From WLMZ01 sp963732585 (GTDB lineage Bacteria; Actinomycetota; Acidimicrobiia; Acidimicrobiales; Ilumatobacteraceae), in contig CAVSZY010000003.1 of assembly GCA_963732585.1 (NCBI GenBank), forward strand, positions 1,674,001-1,738,000: a stretch of DNA of 64,000 nt, in the 5' to 3' direction. Below the pieces are notes generated by a model. The model saw only the letters and a program-made list of their open reading frames with translations, did no database searches and had not been told where the DNA came from. The translations under genes and the position numbers were made by a program. Below, piece by piece: positions 34,749-43,066 of this stretch (the stretch's first letter is position 1; every line of letters begins with the position of its first letter).

Positions 34749-36014
34749 ATGAGCCCTCTCCCCCACTGGGACACGATCCCCGACGACGTCGGGGCGGCCA
34801 TCATCACCTGGAAAACCGCAATCCACGAATGCTTCGCCCAGCTCGGCACGTCGGCCGAGGAAGTGGTCGGCGGACTCGAGACGGCGATGCGCGCCGAAGT
34901 CCGCGAGATCGTCGAACTCGGTGCCGCTGGCGAGTCGGTGTTCCCCACGGTGGAATTCGCCGATGTGGTGGCCGACGCGGTCACCGACGCCCAACGTGAC
35001 CTCATTCGCCGACGCGGCTGCGTCGTCATCCGTTCCAACTTCGATGCCGAGCAAGCCGTCGACTGGGATCGAGCGCTGCTCGACTACGTCGAATCGAACG
35101 GGTTCTTCGAGGCCTTCTCCGGAGAACCCGACGCGTTCTTCGGCTCTCTCGCCCAATCCCGACCCGAGATCTTCCCGATCTACTGGTCGCCGTCGCAGAT
35201 GGATGCCCGCCAGCACCCCAACATGCAGCGCGCCCAACGATTTCTCAACTCGTTGTGGACCTCGCACAGCGAGGGCAGGCAATGGTTCGACCCCGATCGC
35301 AACTTGGTCTATCCCGATCGGGTGCGACGGCGGCCACCCGGTACGACTTCGGCGGGGCTGAGCAATCACCACGATGCCGGGGCGATCGATCTGTGGCTCT
35401 CCGGTAGCTACCAGCACGTCTTTCGTCAGCTTTGGGCTGGCGAGCCGCTGCGCCACGATCCATGGGATGCGTCGCATCGAACCGAGGCAGGCCGTTACGC
35501 CGGGTCGCGGATGTGTTCGGCGTTTCGTACGTTCCAGGGCTGGACTGCGCTGTCATCGATGCAACGCGATCAGGGGGTTTTGCACACCGTGCCGATCACC
35601 AATGCGATCAGCTACCTGATGATGCGCCCGCTGCTCGACGACGTCGAGCCCACCGATCTGTGCGGCGTACACCACAACCGAGCTTTCCCGGCCAATGAGC
35701 GTTGGCATTCCTGGCTGCTCGAAGGTCGCGTCGGCATCCCTGACGTCGAGCCCGGCGACACCGTCTGGTGGCACTGCGACATGATCCATTCCGTCGCTCC
35801 GGTTGCCGATCAGCTGGGTTGGGGCAACGTCATGTACATCCCCGCGGCACCGTGGTGCACAGCCAACGCCGAATACGCCGGGGCGGTACGTCACTCCCTG
35901 GAAACCGGCGAAAGCCCCTACGACTTCCCCGCCGATCACTACGAGCGCCAGTGGCCAGATCGATTCACGATCGCCGATCTGAACGAGATCGGCCGTGCCG
36001 GCATCGGGTTGTGA
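34749..36014 (+). CDS. DUF1479 (YbiU-type) putative Fe(II)/2-oxoglutarate-dependent oxygenase
   Basis: The 421-residue protein from ATG 34749 has the features of DUF1479 proteins: QRDLIRRRGCVVIRSNF, IYWSPSQMDARQHPNMQRAQRFLN, GLSNHHDAGAIDLWLSG with a His-x-Asp metal pair near residue 211, FRTFQGWTALSSM, and WWHCDMIHSVAP with the second metal histidine near 346. These fit the double-stranded beta-helix oxygenase fold. The substrate is unknown. The family is found in bacteria and fungi without a defined role. Upstream start choices run into the kinase fragment and were rejected. Confidence 0.85.
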   Translation: MSPLPHWDTIPDDVGAAIITWKTAIHECFAQLGTSAEEVVGGLETAMRAEVREIVELGAAGESVFPTVEFADVVADAVTDAQRDLIRRRGCVVIRSNFDAEQAVDWDRALLDYVESNGFFEAFSGEPDAFFGSLAQSRPEIFPIYWSPSQMDARQHPNMQRAQRFLNSLWTSHSEGRQWFDPDRNLVYPDRVRRRPPGTTSAGLSNHHDAGAIDLWLSGSYQHVFRQLWAGEPLRHDPWDASHRTEAGRYAGSRMCSAFRTFQGWTALSSMQRDQGVLHTVPITNAISYLMMRPLLDDVEPTDLCGVHHNRAFPANERWHSWLLEGRVGIPDVEPGDTVWWHCDMIHSVAPVADQLGWGNVMYIPAAPWCTANAEYAGAVRHSLETGESPYDFPADHYERQWPDRFTIADLNEIGRAGIGL

Positions 36015-36164
36015 AAGCCCTCTGTCAACGAATGGATCGAGGTGATAGGCGAAGAAAGCGGCACCTATCGAACATCTATGCACAGATCATTCAACTTTTC
36101 GCAACTCGCTGTCGAACGACATCGACCGAGACGGTGATGTTGCTCGGCGCGTAGTGTCAAGGTC

Positions 36165-36926
36165 GTGCCCGATGCCGACCAACCCACTGACAACACACCG
36201 GGCCGGGTTGCGCTGGTCACCGGTGGTGCCCGCGGACTCGGCCGTGCGTGCGCCGATCGTTTCGCCGCCGACGGTTACCGACTGGCGCTCGTCGGCATCG
36301 ACAGCCAACGGCTCGCCGCGGCCGCTGCAGATTTCGCGGCGATCGGCACAGAGGCCATCGCGCTGACCGCCGACATCCGCATCCGAGAGAACTGCGCCGC
36401 AGCGGTCGCCGCCGCCGTCGAACGATTTGGGCGCGTCGATGTCTTGGTCAACGCCGCCGGGGTCTACCCGCGCCGGCCGGTGCTCGACATCTCCGCCGAC
36501 GACTGGCAACACGTCTTCCAGGTCAACGTGCTCGGCACTTACTTCATGATGATCGAGGCGATCGCCGAGATGCGCACCCGCGGCATCGGGCACATCGTCA
36601 ACATCTCCTCGATCGACGGTTTCAAGGCGCACCCGGCCAATGCCCACTACGCGGCGACCAAGGCCGCAGTTATCAGCCTGACCCGATCGTTGGCCCTCGA
36701 AGTGGCACCGCTCGGCATTCTCGTCAACTCCGTCGCCCCGGGGCCAATGGCCACCGACGCTGCCAAACTCACCGACTGGTACCAACCGATGGTCGACACG
36801 CTCCCGACTCGCTCGCCGATCGAGCCGACCGAGGTCGCCAACCTGGTGGCCTACCTGTCCAATCCCACCAATGTCAGCATCGCCGGCGAGAACATCGTCG
36901 TCAGTGGCGCCGCCGTCATCGTCTAA
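36165..36926 (+). CDS. Short-chain dehydrogenase/reductase (SDR)
   Basis: The 253-residue Rossmann protein has the cofactor motif TGGARGLG at residues 20-27, NAAG, the catalytic serine in NISSIDG and Tyr-x-x-x-Lys in YAATK, then PGPMATDA. This is the classical SDR set and suggests an NAD(P)(H)-dependent alcohol or ketone conversion. GTG 36165 has no visible ribosome site and may be leaderless. The next SDR starts nine bases after its stop. Confidence 0.9.
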   Translation: MPDADQPTDNTPGRVALVTGGARGLGRACADRFAADGYRLALVGIDSQRLAAAAADFAAIGTEAIALTADIRIRENCAAAVAAAVERFGRVDVLVNAAGVYPRRPVLDISADDWQHVFQVNVLGTYFMMIEAIAEMRTRGIGHIVNISSIDGFKAHPANAHYAATKAAVISLTRSLALEVAPLGILVNSVAPGPMATDAAKLTDWYQPMVDTLPTRSPIEPTEVANLVAYLSNPTNVSIAGENIVVSGAAVIV

Positions 36927-36935
36927 CGAGGGTTC

Positions 36936-37661
36936 ATGTACACAACCGCATTGGTCACCGGAGCTTCGCGCGGCATCGGCGAGGGGGTGTTGCGCTCGCT
37001 GCGCGCTCGCGGCCTCGATGTCCACGCCCTGGCGCTCGATGACGACGACCTGCATCGTGTCGCCGCGGAAACCGGCGCTCACGCCCACGGACTCGACCTG
37101 CGCGATCGCGGGGCCGTTGCAGCGGCGATCGGCGATCTACAGGTCGACGTGCTGGTCAACAACGCCGGGGTGCTCGCCGAGCTGCAACCCTTCGCAACCA
37201 ACAACCCCAAGACCATCGACCTGTTGATCGACGTCAACCTGCGCGCCGCCCTACACGTCACCCATCTCGTGCTGGCGGGGATGATCGCACACGATCGCGG
37301 CCACATCTTCTTCCTTGGTTCGATCGCCGGGAAACATCCGACCCCGAATTCGGCGGTCTATGCGGCCACCAAGGCAGCGTTGCACGCCTTCGCCGAAGGG
37401 TTACGATGCGACCTGCTGGGTTCGAATATCCGGGTCACGGTGTTGATGCCCGGCCGAGTGCAGACCCGCCTCTACGACGCCATTTTCGGCGGCAACGACA
37501 AGGCCTCCGCCGCCCTCTACGACGATTACGAAGCCGTACAACCGGCCGACATCGCCGCGGTGATCGATGCCGCGCTCGACCTGCCGGTCAACGTCGACCT
37601 GACGGCTATCGAGATCTTGCCCACCAAGCAGATCTTCGGCGGGAGCACGATCGCCCGCTGA
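36936..37661 (+). CDS. Short-chain dehydrogenase/reductase (SDR), YdfG-like
   Basis: The 241-residue protein has TGASRGIGEG at residues 8-17, LVNNAGVLAE, LGSIAG with the catalytic serine and YAATKAALHAFAEGLRCDLLG with Tyr and Lys, and the VTVLMPGRVQT region. The C-terminal FGGSTIAR and overall shape resemble YdfG-type enzymes acting on serine-like or 3-hydroxy acids. It forms an operon with the SDR before it. Confidence 0.9.
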   Translation: MYTTALVTGASRGIGEGVLRSLRARGLDVHALALDDDDLHRVAAETGAHAHGLDLRDRGAVAAAIGDLQVDVLVNNAGVLAELQPFATNNPKTIDLLIDVNLRAALHVTHLVLAGMIAHDRGHIFFLGSIAGKHPTPNSAVYAATKAALHAFAEGLRCDLLGSNIRVTVLMPGRVQTRLYDAIFGGNDKASAALYDDYEAVQPADIAAVIDAALDLPVNVDLTAIEILPTKQIFGGSTIAR

Positions 37662-37731
37662 AAGTTGCGCTTGCCTTCTGGCGCTGAAAGGCGTCTAATC
37701 GTCGACAGAGGTGATTTTCAGGAGGCGTGCT

Positions 37732-38442
37732 ATGGCCGTGATGCGACTCATTTCGACCGTCGTCGCCGTCGGGTTGATCGCTGCCTCATGCGGCAGCGAC
37801 GACGACACAAGCGCTCCGACGACAACCGCAACAACCGCAACAACTGCGCCAGCGACGACGACAACGATCGTCGCCAGCCCCGCCCAGCCAGCGATCTGGC
37901 CCGCAAACGACGTGGTCTACACCACACCAAATCTCGCCGCCGCCGACTTCGTCGAGCAGGCGCTCACCGTTCCACCGGTGCTCGGCGAGTTCATCGCGGG
38001 CGACGCCCGCAGCGGCGAGATCGAGGTCTTCTCTGCCGGCGAGACCAACGCTCGCATCCTCAAGGCGACATTGCTGCTTCGCCAACTCGGCCCGAACGAC
38101 GGTTGGTTTGTGCTCGGGGCGGTTTCAGCGCTGCAATCGATCACCGCCCCGCCGAGCGGTGCTGAGGTGACACCTGGACCACTGACCATCACCGGCTTGG
38201 CCGTGGGTTTCGAGGCCAGCGTCAATATCACCGCCTTCATCGCCGGACACGCCGATCAGGTAATCGATACTGAGCACACGATGGCTGGGGGTATGGGCGT
38301 GCCCGAACCGTTCAGCGTGACGTTGGATCTCTCTTCTGCCCCGGTTGGCGCGACGGTGGTCATTCTCGTGCGCGGTGGAGTCGGCCTGGAAACCGATCCC
38401 GGCGACTTCGCCGCCCTACCGATCGTCATCGCCAACGCGTAA
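37732..38442 (+). CDS. Lipoprotein of unknown function
   Basis: ATG 37732 follows AGGAGG at 37720-37725; GTG 37711 is an in-frame alternative. The 236-residue product has a lipobox (LIAASCGSDDD), a Thr/Ala linker, and a mature domain of about 190 residues with TPNLAAADFVEQAL, VLRQLGPNDGWFVLGA-like words and a beta-rich C-terminal half (FSVTLDLSSAPVGATVVILV). The pattern of the last part resembles Gmad2-type immunoglobulin-like domains, but I am not sure. The stop codon is inside the terminator stem. Confidence 0.7.
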   Translation: MAVMRLISTVVAVGLIAASCGSDDDTSAPTTTATTATTAPATTTTIVASPAQPAIWPANDVVYTTPNLAAADFVEQALTVPPVLGEFIAGDARSGEIEVFSAGETNARILKATLLLRQLGPNDGWFVLGAVSALQSITAPPSGAEVTPGPLTITGLAVGFEASVNITAFIAGHADQVIDTEHTMAGGMGVPEPFSVTLDLSSAPVGATVVILVRGGVGLETDPGDFAALPIVIANA

Positions 38443-38487
38443 TAGTGCGTTGCTGCGCTCGACGCGCGAGCCAACGCACTATTACGC
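38437..38487. terminator. Bidirectional terminator, 16-bp perfect stem
   Basis: GCGTAATAGTGCGTTG (38437-38452) pairs perfectly with CAACGCACTATTACGC (38472-38487); the 19-base loop itself can pair by GCTCG/CGAGC. It lies between two converging genes (lipoprotein on plus, SIMPL protein on minus), as expected for a shared terminator. The TAA stop of the plus-strand gene is part of the left arm. Confidence 0.85.
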
Positions 38488-38532
38488 CAGGGGAGGCTGG
38501 TAGGCGAGGCGGAGTCGCTGCGCCAAGGAAAC

Positions 38533-39339
38533 TCAGCTGGCCTCGATCAACTCGAAGGCGACCGTCAGGTTGACGCCAACGGTCTGGGATCCACCCTCGA
38601 AGGGAATACCCGAACCACCTCCACCGAAGTCGCCTTCACCCATCGGCTGTCCGTAGAGCCACGCCTCGGAGATCGATCGAACCGCACCGACTTCCATGCC
38701 CGCGGCATCGGCCAACTGTTCGGCTTGGACACGGGCGTTGGCGACGCCATCGGCTCTGGCCAACGCCTGCAGTTCCTCGACGTTGCTCATCGACCATGTC
38801 ACGCCGTAGACCCGGAGATCATCGCCGATCGTTGCCGCGGCCCCATCGACCACTGCCGAGGCCCGGGCGATGTCGTCAAGCTGAACGAGGACTTGCATCG
38901 AGGCCTGATAGCCCGTTGGCGTCTGGGTGCCGTCTGGGAGATAGATGTAGGTCGGATACACCGACAACGACTGGGTCGAACGATCCGCGGCAGCGATTCC
39001 CTGCGAATCGAGGAAGGCCAGCAACGCTCGGGATTGGCTCGACAACGAGTCGAGCACGTCGCCGACGCTCGCCTGGCGGGTCTCGATGCCGAATGTCAGC
39101 GTCATCCGATCAGGTATGCCCTCGCTGCTGCCATGGGCCTCCACGGAGACATACGCAGTGACCACGGCGGGGAGACTGGCCGACGGTGGAGCGCTCGTCG
39201 TCGTCGTCGAACTCGCGGCGATTACCGTGTCGGGCACCGAGACGCTTCCCGACACCTCGTTGGTCCCTGAGCTGCACCCCGCAGCCGCCAGTAACACTGC
39301 GGCGAGCGATCCCTGAACAAACCTTGCTGTGCGGGCCAT
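38533..39339 (-). CDS. SIMPL-domain (DUF541) lipoprotein
   Basis: ATG 39339 is preceded by AAGGAGG; a GTG three codons upstream is less likely. The 268-residue product has a lipobox (LLAAAGCSSG), and the SIMPL pattern: TAYVSVEAHGSSEGIPDRMTLTFGIE (start of domain), YPTYIYLPDGTQTPTGYQASMQVLVQL, IGDDLRVYGVTWSM and ARADGVANARVQAEQLADAAG, which are all typical. SIMPL proteins are exported and poorly understood, sometimes linked to stress tolerance. Confidence 0.9.
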   Translation of the reverse strand: MARTARFVQGSLAAVLLAAAGCSSGTNEVSGSVSVPDTVIAASSTTTTSAPPSASLPAVVTAYVSVEAHGSSEGIPDRMTLTFGIETRQASVGDVLDSLSSQSRALLAFLDSQGIAAADRSTQSLSVYPTYIYLPDGTQTPTGYQASMQVLVQLDDIARASAVVDGAAATIGDDLRVYGVTWSMSNVEELQALARADGVANARVQAEQLADAAGMEVGAVRSISEAWLYGQPMGEGDFGGGGSGIPFEGGSQTVGVNLTVAFELIEAS

Positions 39340-39455
39340 GGCCGACACCTCCTTGACAACTGCGCGTCTGGCGCACTGTCAGCGTGCGCCGGCGGCGACA
39401 TCGCAACGAGAGGGCACGGTCCCTTTCCCAGGGGACCTTTGGCCACAAGTTGGTG

Positions 39456-39803
39456 TTACAGCAGGAGTTCGATGGCGACGATCAGCCCGCCGAGCACCGT
39501 CGTCGACAATGCCACGATCCGAATCGCCGAATCGGACGGTTCGAGCGCTCGATCCTCGCGGATTGCCTCCGCCCGGCGGTGATAGCGCCGCGCCCCGTCG
39601 AACCACACCAATCCGGCGATCGCCAACATCAGGTAGCCGATCGACACCCGGGCTGTCAGCAGCCCGTCGTCGGAGAAGAAGCGGGCCACCGAGACGCCCG
39701 CCGCGCCCCATGACAACGCCGTGCGCTGCCAAGCGAACATGCACCGCTCATTGGACAAACTGTTCAGCACGTTGGGGTGATGCCCCTCCCAGCGCGCAGC
39801 CAT
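39456..39803 (-). CDS. DUF202 (YidH-like) membrane protein, second of a pair
   Basis: The 115-residue protein starts at ATG 39803, overlapping by one base the stop of the DUF202 gene before it. It has the hallmark SNERCMFAWQRTALSWGAAGVSVARFF followed by two further membrane helices, three in all. DUF202 proteins are small inner-membrane proteins; function is not established. Together the two halves probably form a hetero-oligomer. Confidence 0.85.
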   Translation of the reverse strand: MAARWEGHHPNVLNSLSNERCMFAWQRTALSWGAAGVSVARFFSDDGLLTARVSIGYLMLAIAGLVWFDGARRYHRRAEAIREDRALEPSDSAIRIVALSTTVLGGLIVAIELLL

Positions 39804-40174
39804 CAGGTCAAGGAGTAAACGATCGTGGCCACCCCGACAGCCGCCGTAACGATCGACACCACCCTCGGCAAGGGCGAACGTGGCAACGCCTGACGCAGGC
39901 GCATCGCCCGTTGGGCCAACGACCAATTGCGATGGCTGAACAACGACAGCAACACCCCGAGGATCATCAGACTGACCCCCGCCAGTTTCGGCCCGAACGT
40001 CGAGCCATCTTCCGGCTTGAGCACGTGCGATACCGCGAGGCCAGCGACGATGCAGCCGAGGGCGGTGCGATTCCAGGCCAAAAAGGTGCGCTCGTTGGCA
40101 AAGGTAAACCGCGCGTCGGGTTCTTCCCCCGGCTCCGGAACCTCACGCTTGTCGAAGCCGAGTCTCATCAGCAC
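39803..40174 (-). CDS. DUF202 (YidH-like) membrane protein, first of a pair
   Basis: The 123-residue protein has an N-terminal polar tail, FANERTFLAWNRTALGCIVAGLAVS (the DUF202 signature around the first helix) and two more helices, LAGVSLMILGVLLSLF and VSIVTAAVGVATIVYSL. GTG 40174 or ATG 40168 is the start. It follows the SulP gene by six bases, so it is probably in the same transcript. Co-occurrence of DUF202 with SulP is suggestive of a transport-related role, but unproven. Confidence 0.88.
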   Translation of the reverse strand: MLMRLGFDKREVPEPGEEPDARFTFANERTFLAWNRTALGCIVAGLAVSHVLKPEDGSTFGPKLAGVSLMILGVLLSLFSHRNWSLAQRAMRLRQALPRSPLPRVVSIVTAAVGVATIVYSLT

Positions 40175-40180
40175 CCGAAC

Positions 40181-41941
40181 CTAGCTGTTCGCCGGACCGA
40201 ACGGGTTGTGGGTGCCGCACTCGTGCAACCCCTTCAAACGATCGGTCGGCCGACCCCCGATCGCCTCCAATGCCAGGTGCACCGTTGGATGGATGTGCTC
40301 GCCGAACTTGGTCCACAGCCCGGAACGAATCAGCACATCGCGCACCGGGCCTTTGATGTCAGCAAGGTGCACCTGTGTTCCCTGGTCGGCGAATTCGGTG
40401 ACCACGTCTTGCAGCGCGGCCTCGGCCGAGGCGTCCAATCCGTTGATCGCCGAACAGTCCAAGACGATGTGCTGCAGACCTTCGCCGTGTGCCTCATCGA
40501 GATCGTGCAGGCGACGTTTGAAGAAGGCGACATTGGCGAAGTTGAGTGTGACGTCGATGCGCAGAATGCCGATCCCCGGGGTGGTCTGGCAGTCGCTGAA
40601 ACGGGCGATGTTGCGAAAGGTTTCGGTGCCCGGCACCCGACCGAGCTCGGCACTGTGTGGGTTCATCACCTGCACGAAGACGATGGCCAACGAGGCGACG
40701 ACCGCAACGGCGATGCCCAACTCCACGCCGAATACCAGCGTGCCGATCGCCGCGATCGCCAACGTGGCACCGTCGAAACGGTTGATCGTGGCGATGTGGC
40801 GCATCTCGGCAACATCGATCAGGCCATACACGGCAGCGATCACCACGGCGGCGAGCACAGCCTGCGGGAGCTCGCGAAACCAGCTGGTGAAGAACAACAG
40901 CACCAGCCCGATGAATCCGGCGGTGACGATCGAGGCGAGCATCGTGCGCGCCCCGGCGTCGGCATTCACCGCGGTGCGAGAAAACCCTCCGGTCACCGGT
41001 TGCCCGCTGAACACGGCTGCGGCAATATTTGCCGCCCCGAGGGCGACGAGTTCCTGATTGGGATCGATCTCGTAACGGTTCTTGCGGGCATACACCTTGG
41101 CCACGGCAACCGATTCGACGTAGCCGATGACAGCGATGAGTACCCCGGCGCCCGCCAGGTCGGCGAGTGTGCCGCTCTCGATCGATGGCAGGGCGAACGG
41201 CGCCAATCCGGACGGCACGTCACCAACGACGCCAACCCCACGTTCGCCGAGGCGGAAGATGGCGCTTGCAGCCGTGGCGACGCCAGCGACCACGAGCGCG
41301 CCGGGAAACGACCGTCGCCAGCGCTTGAGGATGACCAGGGCGAGCAAGGAAATCGCGCCGATCGCCGTGGTCAGGGGATCGATCTCCCCGGCCGCCTTGA
41401 CCAGCTCACCAATGTTGCCAGCCAGGCTGTCGACCCGCGGGAATTTGACGCCAAGGAATTGCTTGAGCTGGCCGACGGCGATGATCACCGCCGAGGCGGC
41501 GGTGAAGCCAACCAACACCGAGTGCGACAGAAGATTGGTGACCCAGCCCATGCGGGCGACACCGAGCAACAGACTGACCGCACCGACGATCAGCGCCAGC
41601 GTTGCGGCTGCCGCTGCGTAGGCCACCGGGTCGCCGTCGGCCAGCGGGGCGAGCGCCGTTGCGGTCAGCAGGGAGATCACCGCCACCGGGCCAACGGACA
41701 GTTGCCGCGACGTCCCGAAGATGGCGTAGACCAGCAGCGGAACCGTGGCCGCGTAGAGCCCGATCTGTGGTGGCAACCCGGCGAGCTGGGCATAGACCAT
41801 GCCCTGTGGCACCAACATGGCGCCGGCGGTAAGGCCGGCAAAGAGGTCGCCGCGCAGATCCCTCCGTTGATATCGCCGGAGCCAATCAGTGATCGGCATC
41901 AGCCTGGCGAGCAGGCTCTTCGACGGTTGAGAGGCGGGCAT
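40181..41941 (-). CDS. SulP-family inorganic anion transporter with STAS domain
   Basis: The 586-residue protein has the SulP transport core of 12-14 helices, starting LRGDLFAGLTAGAMLVPQGMVYAQLAGLPPQIGLY (words GLTAGAMLVPQGMAYA-like) and including GFTAASAVIIAVGQ, NQELVALGAANIAAAVFSG and PVTGGFSRTAVN. A C-terminal STAS domain follows (HIVLDCSAINGLDASAEAALQDVV, near residues 480-510). SulP proteins move sulfate or bicarbonate and related anions. ATG 41941 is preferred; a longer frame to 41998 has no coding look. Its promoter suggests a leaderless mRNA. The sulfur-transport genes that follow on the other strand favour sulfate as substrate. Confidence 0.92.
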   Translation of the reverse strand: MPASQPSKSLLARLMPITDWLRRYQRRDLRGDLFAGLTAGAMLVPQGMVYAQLAGLPPQIGLYAATVPLLVYAIFGTSRQLSVGPVAVISLLTATALAPLADGDPVAYAAAAATLALIVGAVSLLLGVARMGWVTNLLSHSVLVGFTAASAVIIAVGQLKQFLGVKFPRVDSLAGNIGELVKAAGEIDPLTTAIGAISLLALVILKRWRRSFPGALVVAGVATAASAIFRLGERGVGVVGDVPSGLAPFALPSIESGTLADLAGAGVLIAVIGYVESVAVAKVYARKNRYEIDPNQELVALGAANIAAAVFSGQPVTGGFSRTAVNADAGARTMLASIVTAGFIGLVLLFFTSWFRELPQAVLAAVVIAAVYGLIDVAEMRHIATINRFDGATLAIAAIGTLVFGVELGIAVAVVASLAIVFVQVMNPHSAELGRVPGTETFRNIARFSDCQTTPGIGILRIDVTLNFANVAFFKRRLHDLDEAHGEGLQHIVLDCSAINGLDASAEAALQDVVTEFADQGTQVHLADIKGPVRDVLIRSGLWTKFGEHIHPTVHLALEAIGGRPTDRLKGLHECGTHNPFGPANS

Positions 41942-41975
41942 TCGCTTATTGTACGGATATTCGGATATTTTACAA
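41941..41975 (-). promoter_or_regulatory. Promoter of the SulP gene, probably leaderless
   Basis: On the minus strand TTGTAA (41975-41970) and TACAAT (41953-41948) are 16 bases apart, near-consensus -35 and -10 boxes, and the A of the ATG at 41941 is seven bases after the -10. TTGTA and TACAA at the two ends of the region (41949-41953, 41971-41975 on plus) form an outer palindrome. CGGATATT occurs twice in a row between them. Confidence 0.6.
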
Positions 41976-42001
41976 CGACGTGGGATGCCATCCGCCACAG
42001 C

Positions 42002-42018
42002 TATACCCCGGGGGGTTG
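42002..42018. promoter_or_regulatory. CsoR/CstR-like operator candidate ahead of the YeeE/YedE genes
   Basis: TATACCCCGGGGGGTTG is a G/C-tract palindrome with TA outside, the form of operators bound by CsoR-family repressors (copper sensor CsoR, persulfide sensor CstR: TACC-(C)n-(G)n-GGTA). It lies 78 bases upstream of the first sulfur-transporter half and 61 upstream of the SulP start. No CsoR-type gene is in the window. Confidence 0.45.
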
Positions 42019-42095
42019 TCGTAACGCCGACCGCAACGTACTATCGGCCTTGGCTAGCGCCGCACCTGCGACCACGAAGAAAGCGATCACTGCCC

Positions 42096-42569
42096 ATGGA
42101 TATCCTCCCCGATCGATTGCCCTGGTTCATCGCCGGGCCGTTGCTTGGACTGCTCGTTGTCGGGCTGTTCCTCGTGGCCAACCAGCCGTTGGGTGCCAGC
42201 GGTGCCTATGTGCAGACCATCAAAGCTGCCCGCGGCGACGGCGACGCCGTTCGCTGGCGGGTGTGGTACTTCGGCGGCATCTTCGTCGGCGGGGCCATCG
42301 CCTCGCTACTCGGCAACGGCATCGAGGTGCGCACCGGATACGAATCGATGACCAACATCTGGTCGACGCCGGTGGTCGCCGTCGTCGTCTTCCTCGGCGC
42401 CATCGTCATGGGTTACGGCGCACGAATGGCTGGCGGCTGCACCTCCGGCCACGGCATCTGCGGCACGGCGCAACGCTCACCAGCGAGTTGGGCGACGACG
42501 GCAACCTTCGTCGGCACCGCCGTCATCGTCACCTTCATCCTGCGCCTGATCACGGGCGGTGATCTGTGA
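42096..42569 (+). CDS. YeeE/YedE (DUF395) sulfur transporter half, first
   Basis: The 157-residue protein from ATG 42096 has four to five helices with FGGIFVGGAIASLL and GYGARMAGGCTSGHGICG, whose two cysteines are the marker of the YeeE/YedE family that carries sulfur compounds such as thiosulfate. A longer frame upstream is noncoding. Its end overlaps the start of the next half by four bases (GTGA). Confidence 0.9.
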   Translation: MDILPDRLPWFIAGPLLGLLVVGLFLVANQPLGASGAYVQTIKAARGDGDAVRWRVWYFGGIFVGGAIASLLGNGIEVRTGYESMTNIWSTPVVAVVVFLGAIVMGYGARMAGGCTSGHGICGTAQRSPASWATTATFVGTAVIVTFILRLITGGDL

Positions 42570-43039
42570 ACAAGCAGATGAATCTGATCGGCGGGGCCTT
42601 CGGCGCCGCCTTCGGTTTCGTGCTCGGGGCCGCCAAGCTCCACGAATACGACACCATCCATCGCACGCTGCGTTTCGATGAGTTCGATGTCTTTGGCCTG
42701 ATGGCCATGGCCATCGGCGTCTCGCTGCCACTGCTGTGGTGGCTCGACAAGCGTCAGACCAACACCATCTTCGGCGGCCGCCTACAGCTCTCGCGCTCCA
42801 AGCCGCAACGCCACCACTTCATCGGTGGCGCGTTGTTCGGCACGGGTTGGGCGATCGCCGGTACCTGCCCGGCACCAGCGCTGGTGATGCTCGCGTCGGG
42901 TGCCAAGCTGGCGGTCGTGGCCATCGCCGGGCTGTTCATCGGCCTACAACTGCGCGACAAACACGTGGCGATAGCAACCGTCGGCGACGGCGAGCATCAC
43001 GATCTGGCGACACCAGCCAAGGCCGGGGCTGGCTGTTAG
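42566..43039 (+). CDS. YeeE/YedE (DUF395) sulfur transporter half, second
   Basis: The 157-residue protein starts with GTG 42566 and has NLIGGAFGAAFGFVLGAA, MAMAIGVSLPLLWW and FGTGWAIAGTCPAPALVML, where the cysteine of the GTCP motif is characteristic of the second half of these transporters. Splitting into two ~157-residue genes is usual in many bacteria; both are needed for one channel. A Cys at the very C-terminus (AKAGAGC) is unusual. Confidence 0.9.
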   Translation: MNKQMNLIGGAFGAAFGFVLGAAKLHEYDTIHRTLRFDEFDVFGLMAMAIGVSLPLLWWLDKRQTNTIFGGRLQLSRSKPQRHHFIGGALFGTGWAIAGTCPAPALVMLASGAKLAVVAIAGLFIGLQLRDKHVAIATVGDGEHHDLATPAKAGAGC

Positions 43040-43066
43040 TCGTGCCCTCGGGCCCGCGCTGTTTCG

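Noticed and set aside
39329..42562. A plus-strand open frame of 1,077 codons
   Set aside because: It is antisense to the SIMPL, DUF202 and SulP genes, which have clear domains and starts. Its composition is Arg/Gly/Asp-rich without domains. High GC makes long antisense frames common here.
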